From contig NZ_JAIFZO010000002.1 of NCBI RefSeq assembly GCF_026341275.1, forward strand, positions 880,361 to 944,360: 64,000 nucleotides of DNA, in the 5' to 3' direction. The position numbers and the translations under genes are program-made. The notes beneath the pieces are model-generated. The model had not been told where the DNA came from. It did not search any database and saw only the letters and a program-made list of their open reading frames with translations. Positions 24,491-36,703 of the stretch are shown here, piece after piece. This DNA is from Streptomyces ortus (lineage in GTDB: Bacteria > Actinomycetota > Actinomycetes > Streptomycetales > Streptomycetaceae). Position 1 is the stretch's first letter. The number at the start of each line of letters is the position of its first letter.

Positions 24491-26221
24491 ATGGGGACGG
24501 ACACCGCACAGGCGGCGCTACGGCCCGTACCGGTGAAGCGGCCGGGACGGCTGGTCGTGGACTGGCTGACCACCACCGACCACAAGAAGATCGGCCACCT
24601 CTACCTCATCACCTCGTTCGCCTTCTTCCTGATCGGCGGTCTGATGGCGCTGCTGATGCGGGCCGAGCTGGCACGGCCCGGTACGCAGATCATCGGCAAC
24701 AACACGTTCAACCAGATGTTCACGATGCACGGCACGATCATGCTGCTGCTCTTCGCGACGCCGACCTTCGCCGGTTTCGCCAACGAGATCATGCCGCTGC
24801 AGATCGGCGCGCCCGACGTCGCCTTCCCCCGGCTGAACATGCTGTCGTACTGGCTGTTCCTCTTCGGCGGGCTGATCGTGCTGGGCTCGCTGCTGGTGCC
24901 CGGGGGCCCCGCGAACTTCGGCTGGTTCGCGTACGCGCCGCTGAACAGCATGGAGCGCTCGCCCGGGATCGGCGCCGACATGTGGATCATGGGGCTCGCG
25001 CTGGCCGGCTTCGGCACGATCCTCGGCGCGGTGAACTTCCTGACGACGATCATCGGGATGCGCGCCCCGGGCATGACGATGTTCCGGATGCCGATCTTCA
25101 CGTGGAACACGCTGTTCACGTCGATCCTGATCCTGATGGCGTTCCCGGTGCTCGCCGCGGCGCTCCTGGTCCTTGAGGCGGACCGGCGGTTCGGCTCGCA
25201 GGTCTTCGCCTCGGCCAACGGCGGGGCGCTGCTGTGGCAGCACCTCTTCTGGTTCTTCGGGCATCCCGAGGTCTACATCATCGCGCTGCCGTTCTTCGGG
25301 ATCATCACGGAGATCATCCCGGTCTTCAGCCGGAAGCCGATCTTCGGCTATCTGACGCTGGTCGGCGCCACGATGGCCATCACCGGTCTGTCCGTCGTCG
25401 TGTGGGCCCACCACATGTTCGCGACGGGCGCGGTGCTGCTGCCGTTCTTCTCGTTCGTGTCGTTCCTGATCGCGGTGCCCACCGGGGTGAAGTTCTTCAA
25501 CTGGACCGGGACGATGCTGAAGGGGTCGCTGTCCTTCGAGACCCCCATGCTGTGGGCGACGGGCTTCCTGGTGTCGTTCCTGTTCGGCGGCCTCACCGGG
25601 GTCATCCTGGCCTCGCCGCCGCTGGACTTCCACGTCACGGACACGTACTTCGTGGTGGCGCACTTCCACTACGTGGTGTTCGGCACCGTCGTCTTCGCGA
25701 CCTTCGCCGGCTTCTACTTCTGGTGGCCCAAGTTCACCGGCAAGATGCTCGACGAACGGCTCGGCAAGGTGCACTTCTGGACGCTCTTCGTGGGCTTCCA
25801 CACCACGTTCCTGGTGCAGCACTGGCTGGGCGCGGAGGGCATGCCGCGCCGCTACGCGGACTATCTGGCGGCCGACGGGTTCACCGCGCTCAACACCCTC
25901 TCCTCGATCGGCGCGTTCCTGCTGGGCATGTCGACCCTGCCGTTCCTCTACAACGTCTGGAGGACGTCCCGGTACGGCGTGCCGGTCGACGCCGACGACC
26001 CCTGGGGCTTCGGCCGCTCCCTGGAGTGGGCGACCTCGTGCCCGCCGCCGCGGCACAACTTCACCACGCTGCCCCGGATCCGTTCCGAGTCACCGGCGTT
26101 CGACCTGCACCATCCGCGGTTCGCGGCGATCACCCCGCCCCAGACCCGCTCCGGCCAGGAGGACAGCCCGCAGATCCGCTTCGGCCAGGAGCGTCCGGGA
26201 GCCGGCCCCGATGAGTACTGA
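24491..26221 (+). CDS. ctaD: cytochrome c oxidase subunit I (aa3-type), orphan copy
   Basis: The 576-residue protein is a complete haem-copper oxidase subunit I with about 12 membrane segments. It opens [15 protein letters not shown]. The haem and CuB ligands are visible: the His/Tyr cross-link motif [15 protein letters not shown] and [10 protein letters not shown], with [13 protein letters not shown] supplying the late haem ligands. It therefore forms the oxygen-reducing centre and pumps protons. Unlike the usual actinobacterial operon, no ctaC, ctaE or ctaF gene lies beside it, so it must rely on subunits encoded elsewhere. The ATG at 24491 follows GAGGGGG. It ends 14 bases before the stop of the convergent gene. 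The C-terminus carries two QIRF/TRS-GQE-like repeats. Confidence 0.92.
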   Translation: MGTDTAQAALRPVPVKRPGRLVVDWLTTTDHKKIGHLYLITSFAFFLIGGLMALLMRAELARPGTQIIGNNTFNQMFTMHGTIMLLLFATPTFAGFANEIMPLQIGAPDVAFPRLNMLSYWLFLFGGLIVLGSLLVPGGPANFGWFAYAPLNSMERSPGIGADMWIMGLALAGFGTILGAVNFLTTIIGMRAPGMTMFRMPIFTWNTLFTSILILMAFPVLAAALLVLEADRRFGSQVFASANGGALLWQHLFWFFGHPEVYIIALPFFGIITEIIPVFSRKPIFGYLTLVGATMAITGLSVVVWAHHMFATGAVLLPFFSFVSFLIAVPTGVKFFNWTGTMLKGSLSFETPMLWATGFLVSFLFGGLTGVILASPPLDFHVTDTYFVVAHFHYVVFGTVVFATFAGFYFWWPKFTGKMLDERLGKVHFWTLFVGFHTTFLVQHWLGAEGMPRRYADYLAADGFTALNTLSSIGAFLLGMSTLPFLYNVWRTSRYGVPVDADDPWGFGRSLEWATSCPPPRHNFTTLPRIRSESPAFDLHHPRFAAITPPQTRSGQEDSPQIRFGQERPGAGPDEY

Positions 26222-26235
26222 GTACTGGCCCCTGG

Positions 26236-27069
26236 CTAAGGGCTGTCCGCGGTGACGGCCACCGAGAGGTCGTTGTCGCTCGTGTAGTACGGCCCGGCCG
26301 TCACCGGGCCGTCCGCCGTCTCCAGCGTGACCTTCGGGTACGTGAAGATGGGCTTCTTGTCGGCGATGTCGTCGAGCAGCCGCGCGATCCGTACCCGCGG
26401 CCCGCTCTCCCCCGCCGGCCGCAGCCACAGGTCCCACAACCCCGCGGGCAGCGCGCCGTAGTCCACGGTGAAGCGGAACAGCGCCCCGTCCCGGTGGACC
26501 CGGATCCTCGGCACGGGGCCCGTCCCCTCGTGGCCGGCCGACTCGGCGTACGCGTCCGGGGTGAGCGCGACCCCGTACACCTGGCCGTGGACGCCCAGTC
26601 CGTCCTGCCCTATGTGCAGTTCGCCGGCCTCGGCGTGCGGGGCACGCAGCCAGCTGCGGACGGAGAGGTTGCCGTGCTTGGTCGCGTACGGGATTCGGAC
26701 GGCGACATGGCCGCGCGCGCCGCTCGGCACCCGGTCGACGAGTGAGCGCAGGTCGTTGAGCCCGGGGGTCAGGCGCTGCGGCTCGCCGTCGCCGGTCTGC
26801 GCGAAGGCGTTCCAGCGGCCCTCGGGCAGTTCGACACCGCTGGGCAGCGCGGCGCGCAGCCGGCCGTCGGCGGCCGGGGCCAGCGGCAGCCGGACCTCCC
26901 GGATCCCGTCGCGGTGGAGCAGCACGAGGTGGGTGTCACCGCTCTCGCCGGTCTCGGCCATGTCGAAGGTGAGGCCGCCCGCGGAGTCGGCGAGGCAGTC
27001 GGCGCGCAGCGCCACGTCGGCGTCCTCGTCGGTGGACGTCCGCGCGCTCTGCGGAGCCAGCGTCATCAT
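26236..27069 (-). CDS. unknown beta-rich protein coupled to a GT4 glycosyltransferase
   Basis: No family is recognised for this 277-residue product. It lacks a signal peptide and membrane segments and is predicted to be soluble. The composition suggests beta-sandwich-like repeats: residues 25-110 (LVLLHRDGIREVRLPLAPA and RLRAALPSGVELPEGRW) and residues 170-240 (RIRVHRDGALFRFTVDYGAL and GLWDLWLRPAGESGPRVRIA) look like two related units. A lysine/tyrosine-rich motif KKPIFTYPKVTLET precedes the end. It starts at ATG 27069, which overlaps the TGA of the upstream glycosyltransferase, so the two are translationally coupled and probably act together, perhaps in making or decorating a glycan or teichoic-type polymer. 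Confidence 0.75.
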   Translation of the reverse strand: MMTLAPQSARTSTDEDADVALRADCLADSAGGLTFDMAETGESGDTHLVLLHRDGIREVRLPLAPAADGRLRAALPSGVELPEGRWNAFAQTGDGEPQRLTPGLNDLRSLVDRVPSGARGHVAVRIPYATKHGNLSVRSWLRAPHAEAGELHIGQDGLGVHGQVYGVALTPDAYAESAGHEGTGPVPRIRVHRDGALFRFTVDYGALPAGLWDLWLRPAGESGPRVRIARLLDDIADKKPIFTYPKVTLETADGPVTAGPYYTSDNDLSVAVTADSP

Positions 27070-28334
27070 GCGGAACGCTCCTTTCCGAATACGGTGAGTC
27101 CGGCGTCCCGCACGGCGTACGCGCCGCCGAGCAGGGCCCCTCGGGTGCGGTGCAGCGAGCCGCGCACCCGGCCGATCTTCGAGGTGCCGCCGCGCGAGAC
27201 GAGACCGCTGAAGAGCGATTCGTAGCGTTCGGCGATCCGTTGCGGGTCGAAGCGCTCGGAGTCCTTGAGCGCCGCGTCCGCCATCTGCCGGCGCAGCGCG
27301 TCGTCGTTGATGAGTTCGAGCAGGCCGCCCGCGATGGCCTGGACGTTCCCGACCTGCACGAGGCGTCCGTCCACGCCGTTGTCGATGATCTCCCCCGGGC
27401 CGTGCGGGCAGTCGGTGGAGACGACGGGCAGGCCGCAGCGCATGGCCTCGACGATGGTCATGCCGAAGGATTCGAGGCTGGAGGTGACGGCGGCGATGGA
27501 GCCCTTGGCCCACTCCGGCTCGATGGGATGGGCCGCCCCCATCAGCAGTACGTGGTTGTAGAGGCCGAGCTCGTCGATGAGGTGGCGCAGTTTGTCCTTC
27601 TGCTTCCCGCTGCCGTAGATCCTCAGGCGCCAGTCGGGCCGCTCGGCGCGCACCAGGTCGAAGGCCCTGATCAGCAGGTCGTACCGCTTGACCGGGGCGA
27701 GCCGGCCGGCCGCGACGACCCATTTCCCGCTGCCGTCCGCGGGCTCGATGGCGGGCGCGGGCACCGAGTTGGGCACGGCCTCGACCCGCACCCCGGGCAG
27801 CCGCATCTTCGTGCGGTACGCGGCGGCGTCCGCCTCCGTGGTCGTGGTGACCGCGTCGAGGCGCGGGTAGGCGCCGCGCAGCTGGGTGCGCAGCCCGACG
27901 GAGTGGCTGTCGAGGGTGAGGTGTTCCTGGCCGACGCGGGCCGGGCCGGGCCTGGTGTCACGGGCCAGGTGCACGTTCAGGCCCGGCCGGGTGCCGACCA
28001 CGACATCGGCGTCGGTCGTGGAGAGGTGCTCGGCGATACGGCGGTCGGTCAGGGCGCTGTACTGCTCGTAGCGGAGCTCTCCCCTCGGGAAGACCCGGGC
28101 CGGTTTCCGGTACTCGGGGTCGTCGCCCTCGTATCCGGGACTGCTCTTGCGCAGATCGACGAGGTGGCGCAGGCGTACCCGCGGGTTCCGTGCGAAGACC
28201 GGCTCGTCGCGGTGGCGGAGGACGGAGACGATCTCCACGTCGTGCTGTTCGGCCAGGGTGTTCGCGAGGTTGTACGTCGTCCGGATCGTCCCACCGATTC
28301 CGTAGGCGTTGTGAATAAGGAAAGAAATCTGCAT
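27066..28334 (-). CDS. GT4-family glycosyltransferase
   Basis: The 422-residue GT-B enzyme has an N-terminal Gly-rich motif (HNAYGIGGTIRTTYNLA), the linker WVVAAGRLAPVKRYDLLI, and the nucleotide-sugar motif ESFGMTIVEAMRCGLPVV with the two Glu residues of the EX7E pattern. These place it in family GT4, retaining glycosyltransferases using UDP- or GDP-sugars in the cytoplasm. The start at 28334 has GGAG only at a long spacing. It is followed by an unknown protein with a four-base overlap. The product may be a wall glycan, a lipid or a capsule sugar. A trailing basic segment (RVRGSLHRTRGALL) may bind the membrane. Confidence 0.85.
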   Translation of the reverse strand: MQISFLIHNAYGIGGTIRTTYNLANTLAEQHDVEIVSVLRHRDEPVFARNPRVRLRHLVDLRKSSPGYEGDDPEYRKPARVFPRGELRYEQYSALTDRRIAEHLSTTDADVVVGTRPGLNVHLARDTRPGPARVGQEHLTLDSHSVGLRTQLRGAYPRLDAVTTTTEADAAAYRTKMRLPGVRVEAVPNSVPAPAIEPADGSGKWVVAAGRLAPVKRYDLLIRAFDLVRAERPDWRLRIYGSGKQKDKLRHLIDELGLYNHVLLMGAAHPIEPEWAKGSIAAVTSSLESFGMTIVEAMRCGLPVVSTDCPHGPGEIIDNGVDGRLVQVGNVQAIAGGLLELINDDALRRQMADAALKDSERFDPQRIAERYESLFSGLVSRGGTSKIGRVRGSLHRTRGALLGGAYAVRDAGLTVFGKERSA

Positions 28335-28477
28335 GCGTCCCCGTATCTCCGGCTCGTCCAGCTACCAGAGGGTTAGACCGGGGTACGGCTGTGATGGTTG
28401 GGCTTGCTTATCACTCTGTTCCCGAACAGTTGCGCCATCGGTAACCGGATGAGGGAACCTTTCTGGGCCCGTGCGCA

Positions 28478-29803
28478 TCAGGGCTTGTACGAGAGCTGCG
28501 GGACGTCGTAGCACTGGCGGTCCATGTCGCCCTGGCTCACCCACCCGCGGGCGTCCTCCCAGCGGGCCACCGACAGGCAGGTCCTGCGCGTCCTGGGCGG
28601 TTCGGGCAGACGCGCGAACCGGACCGGCAGCAGCAGCCCCTTCGCGGTGTACGGCTTCCCCGTGGCCAGGTACCGGTCGACGCACGCGCGCGTGACGCCC
28701 CTCTTCAGGCAGGAGCGGGCCGCGTCCGTGAACCACATCGCGGCGGCCCAGCCCTCCACCTGCCACTGGGAGCGGGTCTTCAGCGCCTCGGTGCCGTCCC
28801 GGAACTCCCGTACGGCCTCGTGGGCCGTGTCCTTCCCGTGGGTGTCCTGGTAGTTGCGGCTCGCGCCCGTCGCCCACAGGGTGTTGCGGCAGCGCGGGGC
28901 CTTCCGGTAGTCCTCGCGGACGGTGGACGTCCAGTTCTGCACGTTGGTGACCTTGGCGAGGACCTTCGCCCCGACGTCGTCCATCGCCTCGCACAGCCGG
29001 GCGTTGCCGTAGGTGTCGATGGCGTCGAAGACCAGGTCGGCGCCCCGCTCCTTCAGGTCGGCCGCGGCGGCCCGGAAGTTGGGCAGCGCGAAGTCGACCT
29101 GCTCGGTGACGACCCGGTACCCCTCGGCCTTCAGGCCCCGGGTGACGAGCCGGGCGTACGCGGCCGACGCGGACTGGTTGTACGAGACGACGGCCGCCGT
29201 ACGGGCGCCCTGCTTCTCCTTGAAGTAGCGGTAGATCTCGGTGCCGCCGTACAGCTCGCCGTCCCAGCCGGGCTTTCCGTCGCGTGGCGCGAGGCTGCCG
29301 TAGATCCCGTAGAGGTGCGGGTAGGTGTCGTAGGCCGCGCCGATGGGCTGTCCGCCGATGTCGGGCACGCGCGCGTGGGACACCCGGGAGGCGCCCGCGT
29401 AGTCGAGGGCGGTGGTGGCGACCAGGGCCACCACCTCGTCCTCGTCGATGAGCCGGTGCACGCATTCGTTGTTGCCGACGCCGCTGCCGCCGTCGTCGCA
29501 CGTACGGACCTCGACCCTGCGTCCTTCGAGGCCGCCGCGCGCGTTCAGGGCGTCGAAGTAGGCCTTCGCGCCGTCGCGCGGGCCGGTGAAGGCGTCGCCG
29601 CCGACCGGGCTGGTGGCGCTCGTGACGATGCCCACCCGGATCGGGTCCGCGGTGGCGCGGGCGGGCGTGCGGCCGGACGTGCGGTCGGGCCGGTTCTCGA
29701 AGTCGCTCTCCGGCAGGCGGCTGCCGCAGGCCGTGCCCACCAGGAGCAGCAGGAACAGCAGGCCCGCGACAGCGGGTTCAGCAGCCCGGCCCCGGCGAGG
29801 CAT
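28478..29803 (-). CDS. branched-chain-type ABC substrate-binding lipoprotein
   Basis: The 441-residue product has a short signal segment ending GTACGS with Cys26, probably lipidated, then the Leu/Ile/Val-binding fold (Peripla_BP_6): IRVGIVTSATSPVGG, GAKAYFDALNARGGLEG and the later DLVFDAIDTYGNARLCEAM. It is the likely external receptor of the ABC system encoded on the other strand from 31037, 1.2 kb away. Its ligand cannot be assigned because family members bind amino acids, amides, urea or aromatic compounds. The first 26 bases overlap the upstream lipoprotein gene. The lipobox is weak (GTAC in place of LAAC/LSGC). Confidence 0.85.
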   Translation of the reverse strand: MPRRGRAAEPAVAGLLFLLLLVGTACGSRLPESDFENRPDRTSGRTPARATADPIRVGIVTSATSPVGGDAFTGPRDGAKAYFDALNARGGLEGRRVEVRTCDDGGSGVGNNECVHRLIDEDEVVALVATTALDYAGASRVSHARVPDIGGQPIGAAYDTYPHLYGIYGSLAPRDGKPGWDGELYGGTEIYRYFKEKQGARTAAVVSYNQSASAAYARLVTRGLKAEGYRVVTEQVDFALPNFRAAAADLKERGADLVFDAIDTYGNARLCEAMDDVGAKVLAKVTNVQNWTSTVREDYRKAPRCRNTLWATGASRNYQDTHGKDTAHEAVREFRDGTEALKTRSQWQVEGWAAAMWFTDAARSCLKRGVTRACVDRYLATGKPYTAKGLLLPVRFARLPEPPRTRRTCLSVARWEDARGWVSQGDMDRQCYDVPQLSYKP

Positions 29804-30323
29804 CGCCGCTCAGCGTGACGAGACCGCACAGCGTCTTGACCGACACCTTCCAGGTGCCGTCCTGCTCGACGGAGGTCCCGGCGGCGTCCGGCATGACCGT
29901 GGCGCCCTTCAGGGTGAGGGTGTACGTGACGTCCGCGTCGGTCGGCGAGGTGAAGGCGACCTTGCCGACCGTCGCCTCGACCTGCCCGCCGCGTTTGTCG
30001 CCGCTGAAGCCCTTCAGGACCGGGCCCATCGCGTCGCCGTTCTCCAGGACGGCCTGTTTCTCCTTCGTGGGGACGGCGGGGTCGAAGAACTTCTTCCAGT
30101 TCTCCTTGATCTCCTTCTCGGCCGCCGCCGGGTCGTCCGGCGCGCTCGCGCTCGGACCCGGCTCGGCCTTCGAGGTCCGCTCCGCGGAGGGCGAGGGCGG
30201 ACTCGTGTCGTCACCGCCGCTGTCGTCGCCGCACGCCGCGAGCGTGAGGGAGGGGGCGAACAGGAGCGCCGCCACCACCAGCCCCCGGCCCGTACCCCGC
30301 CTGAGATCACTCCCGAGAACCAT
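29778..30323 (-). CDS. small lipoprotein, unknown function
   Basis: The 181-residue product has a signal peptide with basic start and lipobox LTLAAC, so Cys31 is lipidated. After a Ser/Pro/Asp-rich linker (residues 32-65) comes a compact domain with KEIKENWKKFFDP, KGFSGDKRGGQVEATVGKVA and TSPTDADVTYTLTLKGATV, which looks like the beta-rich, ring-like DUF4878/NTF2-type fold. The ATG at 30323 is chosen because the sequence in front is unlike coding DNA. It runs directly into the substrate-binding lipoprotein gene with a 26-base overlap, so both are probably in one transcript. It may help dock or stabilise the transport system. No clear homologue is named. Confidence 0.75.
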   Translation of the reverse strand: MVLGSDLRRGTGRGLVVAALLFAPSLTLAACGDDSGGDDTSPPSPSAERTSKAEPGPSASAPDDPAAAEKEIKENWKKFFDPAVPTKEKQAVLENGDAMGPVLKGFSGDKRGGQVEATVGKVAFTSPTDADVTYTLTLKGATVMPDAAGTSVEQDGTWKVSVKTLCGLVTLSGDASPGPGC

Positions 30324-30398
30324 CTGGCCCACCACCGGGTTTCGGTCCGGGCCATGTGCGCCCGGAGCTTTCAGGGACAGCTTCCAGAAGGCATAGTG

Positions 30399-30418
30399 CA
30401 AGTCCTTCGGCGGACTTG
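30399..30418. promoter_or_regulatory. palindrome between divergent transporter genes
   Basis: CAAGTCC-TTCGGC-GGACTTG is a perfect seven-base dyad in the 141-base gap between the lipoprotein gene and the membrane-protein gene, ideal for a shared operator of both transcripts. It could also be a UUCG-type RNA hairpin in the leader of the plus-strand mRNA. Confidence 0.45.
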
Positions 30419-30464
30419 GAAGACAGCCGCACACATACGGCCGGACACCTCACGTGGAGCCCCC

Positions 30465-31037
30465 ATGCGGACTGCTCGACTGCGGAATGTGCGTCCCGTC
30501 CTCTGGGCCGGGTGGGCGGCGCTCGCCACGGGCGCGGTGCTGTGCGTCCTCGGCTGGTACGGGATCTCCGGCGAGCGGTACGCGGAACGGCAGTTGCCGT
30601 ACCTCGCGTCCTGCACGGTGCCCGGCGCGGCCCTGATCGTCGCCGCGGCCGTCCTCCTCGCCCACGGCGGGAACGCGCTCGCGGCGGCCCGCGTGGAGGA
30701 GCTGTACGGGCTCCTGGTGGCGGCCGGCCCCGAGGACGCCGGCTCCGCCGACGGGACGGCCGCCGCACCCGTGGCGGTCGGCGGGGAGCTGCTGATGGTG
30801 CCGGGCGGCACGCTGTGGCACCGCGCGGACTGCCCGCTCGTCGCCGGCAGACCCGAGGCCCTGCCGGTCGACTCACGGGTCCTCGCGGGCGGAGAACTCG
30901 CCCCCTGCCCGATCTGCGAACCCACGGCCGCGGACGACGCCCCCGGCGAGTCCCCGGCTGAGTCCCCGGGTGAGTCGCCGGACGATTCTCCCGGCGCCTT
31001 CCCGGACGGCCCGGCGCCCGGGGCGGCGACCGGCTGA
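30465..31037 (+). CDS. two-segment membrane protein with Cys/His metal-site-like domain
   Basis: The 190-residue product has two membrane segments (about residues 12-31 and 47-68), then a cytoplasmic or external region. There His119, Cys123, Cys148 and Cys151 (HRADCPLV and CPICEP) form an H-x3-C-x24-C-x2-C set like a zinc site of an Ada-type or zinc-ribbon fold. A Pro/Ser/Glu/Asp-rich tail follows. No named family is recognised. It lies immediately before the transporter permease, with the two genes overlapping by one base (TGATG), so it is probably part of the same operon and may regulate or assemble the transporter. Ribosome site GGAG precedes ATG 30465. Confidence 0.72.
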   Translation: MRTARLRNVRPVLWAGWAALATGAVLCVLGWYGISGERYAERQLPYLASCTVPGAALIVAAAVLLAHGGNALAAARVEELYGLLVAAGPEDAGSADGTAAAPVAVGGELLMVPGGTLWHRADCPLVAGRPEALPVDSRVLAGGELAPCPICEPTAADDAPGESPAESPGESPDDSPGAFPDGPAPGAATG

Positions 31038-33864
31038 TGTCGTCACTGACGTACGACCTCACGCTCGCCGGGCTCTCGGTGGGCAGCGCCGCCGCGCTCA
31101 CCGGGATCGGGCTGGTCGTCACGCACCGGGCGACCGGCGTGCTCAACTTCGCGCACGGCGCGATCGCGATGGTGTGCGCCTGTCTGCTGCGCCAGCTCGC
31201 CGTCGAGTGGGACTGGCCGCTCGCTCTCGCCGCGCCGCTCACCCTGCTCGTGGTGGCCCCGGCGATCGGGGTGGCGCTGGAACGATTCGTCTTCCGCCCC
31301 CTGGCCGTCCTGGGCGGCGATCCCGCGCAGACCCTCGTCGCGTCCATCGGCGTGTTCGTGCTGCTCGTCGGCGGGGCGGCGCTCGTCTGGGGCCCGGGCG
31401 CGCGCTCGGACGCGCCGGCGCTGGTCTCCGCGGACCCCTGGGGCCAGTTGGCGGTGACGCTCGTGCTGGCCGCGGGCGTGGGGGCGGTGATCCGCTGGAC
31501 CCGCTTCGGCCGGGAACTGCGGGCCGTCGTCGACGACCGCCCGCTCGCCGCGCTGACCGGTGTCGACGCGGACCGGGTGGCGGCGGCGGGCTGGGCGTTC
31601 GGCTCGTTCACGGCGGGCCTGACGGGGGTGCTGCTGGCGCCGTACGTACGCCTGGACCCGTACGGCATGCCCCTGCTGGTGATGGAGGTGGTGGCGGTCG
31701 CGGTGGCCGCCCGGATGCGGAGTCTGCCGGTGGCGGTGCTGGTGGCGCTGGCCATCGGCGTCGCCCAGAGCCAGCTGACCCGGCTGCACCCCGGGGGCCA
31801 CCTCGAACCCCTCCTCCAGGCGGTCGGCGCGAACCTCTTCGTCGTCGCCCTCCTGGTCGCCGCCCTGGTGCTGCCGGGGGTCGGCGCCCGGGACGCGCTC
31901 CCGCGCACGGCGACGGCGCGCGTGCCGACCCCGCCGGGCGTGTGGATCGTCGCCGTGGTCCTGTTCCTCCTCCCCCTGGGCTTCGCGGGCCCGGACCTGC
32001 ACACGGCCGTCCAGGTACCGGCGCTGGGCGTCGTCCTGCTCTCCCTGGTCGTGGTCACGGGCCGCGGCGGCCAGATCTCCCTCGGCCAGGCCGCGTACGC
32101 GGGTCTGGGCGCCCTCTTCACGGCGCTGCTGGCGGCGGGCCGCTTCCCGGGCCTGCCCGAACTCCCGGAATGGGTGGCGCTCATGACCGCCGTGCTGCTG
32201 GTCGCGCCCCTGGGCCTGCTGACCGGCCGGCCCGCCATCGGCCGCCACGGGCTCGCCCTCGCCCTGGCGACGTTCGCGGTGGGCGTCGGCGTCAGCCGCT
32301 TCGTCCTCACCCAGCCGTACGCGACCTCGGGCCTTGCCCTGGGCCGCCCGGCGGGCTTCGAGGGCGACCGCGCTTACTACGTACTGGAACTCCTGCTGCT
32401 CACGGGCGCTCTGCTGGCCGTCCGCGCGCTGCGCCGGGGCCGTATCGGCCGGGCCCTGGCCGCGATGCGGGACCACGAGGCGGGCGCGTCGGCGGCGGGC
32501 GTCCGCGTCCCGCGCCTCAAACTGACGGCCTTCGTGGCGGGCGCGGCGCTGGCCGCGCTGGGCGGCGGGATGCTCGGCATGGGGGTACGCGCCTTCGACC
32601 CGGCGGCGTACGACCCGGTCCGCGGGCTGCTGTGGTTCGCCGCGATCGTGGTGCTCGGCGCGGACAGCGTCCTGGGTGCCCTGCTCGCGGCGGCCCTCCT
32701 GGTCGGCCTGGACGCGGGCACCCGCGGCGGGGTGGCGGCGGCCACGATCGGCGTCCTGGCGGTCCTGGTGGGCCGCTTCCCGGGCGGCCCGTACGAGGCC
32801 CTGCACACGACTGCGAAAGCCCTACGCCTGAGCCCGCGCCGAAGGGCGACGCTGACCCCGCTGGGGGTGGGGGCGAGGCGGGCGATACGGGCGATACGGA
32901 CGAGGGAGGCGGGCGGGCTTCGGGCGGAGGGCGCGGGCGGGCCCGGTATCGACGAGCCCAGTGCGTGGCGGTCGTCCGGCTCGGCTGAGCCGACCGGGCC
33001 GGTTCAGGGTGAGCGCCGTGCAGCGGTTTCCCGTCCCGGGGCCGGTCCCAGGGACGGCGTCGTGGCGGGGCGGGGCGGTCCCGACCGCGGCCGTGGTCCG
33101 CGTACGCCCCCGGTGGGCGCGGCGGCCCGGCTTCCCGTCCTGCGGGCCCGGGGCCTGCGCGTCGCCTACGACGGGTTCACCGCCTTGGACGGGGTCGACC
33201 TCGACCTCCCGCCCGGCCGGATCACCGCGGTGGTCGGGCCCAACGGCGCCGGGAAGAGCACGCTGTTCCACTGTCTCGCCGGCACCGTGCGACCCGCGTC
33301 GGGCAGGGTCGCGCTCGGGGAACGGGACATCACCCGGCTGCCCGCCCACGCGCGGACCCGGCTCGGCGTCGCCCGCACGTTCCAGCAGCCGGCCGTCTTC
33401 CCGACCCTGACCGTGGCCGAGAACGTCCGCGTGGGCGCCGAACAGGGACGCTCCGCGGACCCCGGCGCGGCGGAACGAGCCCTGCGGCTGCTCGGGCTCG
33501 ACGGGGCCGTACGGACGCTGCCCGCCGCGGACCTCCCCACCGGAACCCTGCGCCGGACCGAACTCGCCCGGGCCCTCGCCTCCAGCCCCCGGGTCCTGCT
33601 GCTCGACGAACCCGCGGCCGGGCTCGACACGGCAGAGGTGACGGCACTGGCCCGCGTACTGCGCGCCCTCGCCGCCGACGGAACCACCCTCCTCGTCGTC
33701 GAGCACGACCTCGACCTGGTGGCCGACCTCGCCGACACCGTGCACGTCATGACCGCGGGCCGCGTCGTCGCCTCCGGCCCCGCCGACCACGTGCTCGAAG
33801 GGCTGGACGAGCACGCGGAGTCCGCCGTATCCGACAGGTTCGGCGGCTTCGACGGGTTCGGCGG

Positions 33865-33868
<4 letters not shown>
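31037..33868 (+). CDS. branched-chain-type ABC transporter: fused LivH-LivM permeases and LivG ATPase
   Basis: This 943-residue protein joins three usually separate proteins. Residues 1-290 are a LivH-type permease (HRATGVLNFAHGAIAMV, then the long cytoplasmic coupling loop). Residues 300-600 are a LivM-type permease (GQISLGQAAYAGLGAL). After a charged, flexible linker (600-690) comes the LivG-type ATPase from about 695. It has an intact Walker A (GPNGAGKST, Lys740), a Q-loop in RTFQQPAVFP, Walker B LLLDEPAAG and an H-loop VVEHDLDLV. Its signature, however, is LPTGTLRRTE (833-842), where LSxGQxRR is expected. It works with LivF and with external lipoproteins encoded on the minus strand. The gene begins at an ATG overlapping the preceding stop and overlaps livF by four bases. 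Confidence 0.92.
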
Positions 33869-35377
<1,509 letters not shown>

Positions 35378-35424
35378 TTAGGTGCGGGCACGACGGTGGC
35401 GGACGAGCCGCGCGGTGGGCGACG

Positions 35425-35462
35425 GGGGGCCCCACCCGGTCGGCCGACCGGGTGGGGCCCCC
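35425..35462. terminator. strong hairpin terminator between the two Rpf genes
   Basis: GGGGGCCCCACCCGGTCGG (35425-35443) and its exact complement (35444-35462) form a 38-base perfect palindrome with no loop. It lies downstream of the Rpf gene at 35523 and probably separates it from the next gene on the same strand. Confidence 0.8.
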
Positions 35463-35470
35463 GCTCCGGC

Positions 35471-36703
<1,233 letters not shown>

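Noticed and set aside
28370..29500. Alternative frame opposing the substrate-binding lipoprotein
   Set aside because: Arg/Gly-rich translation without domains, overlapping the well-supported Peripla_BP_6 gene.
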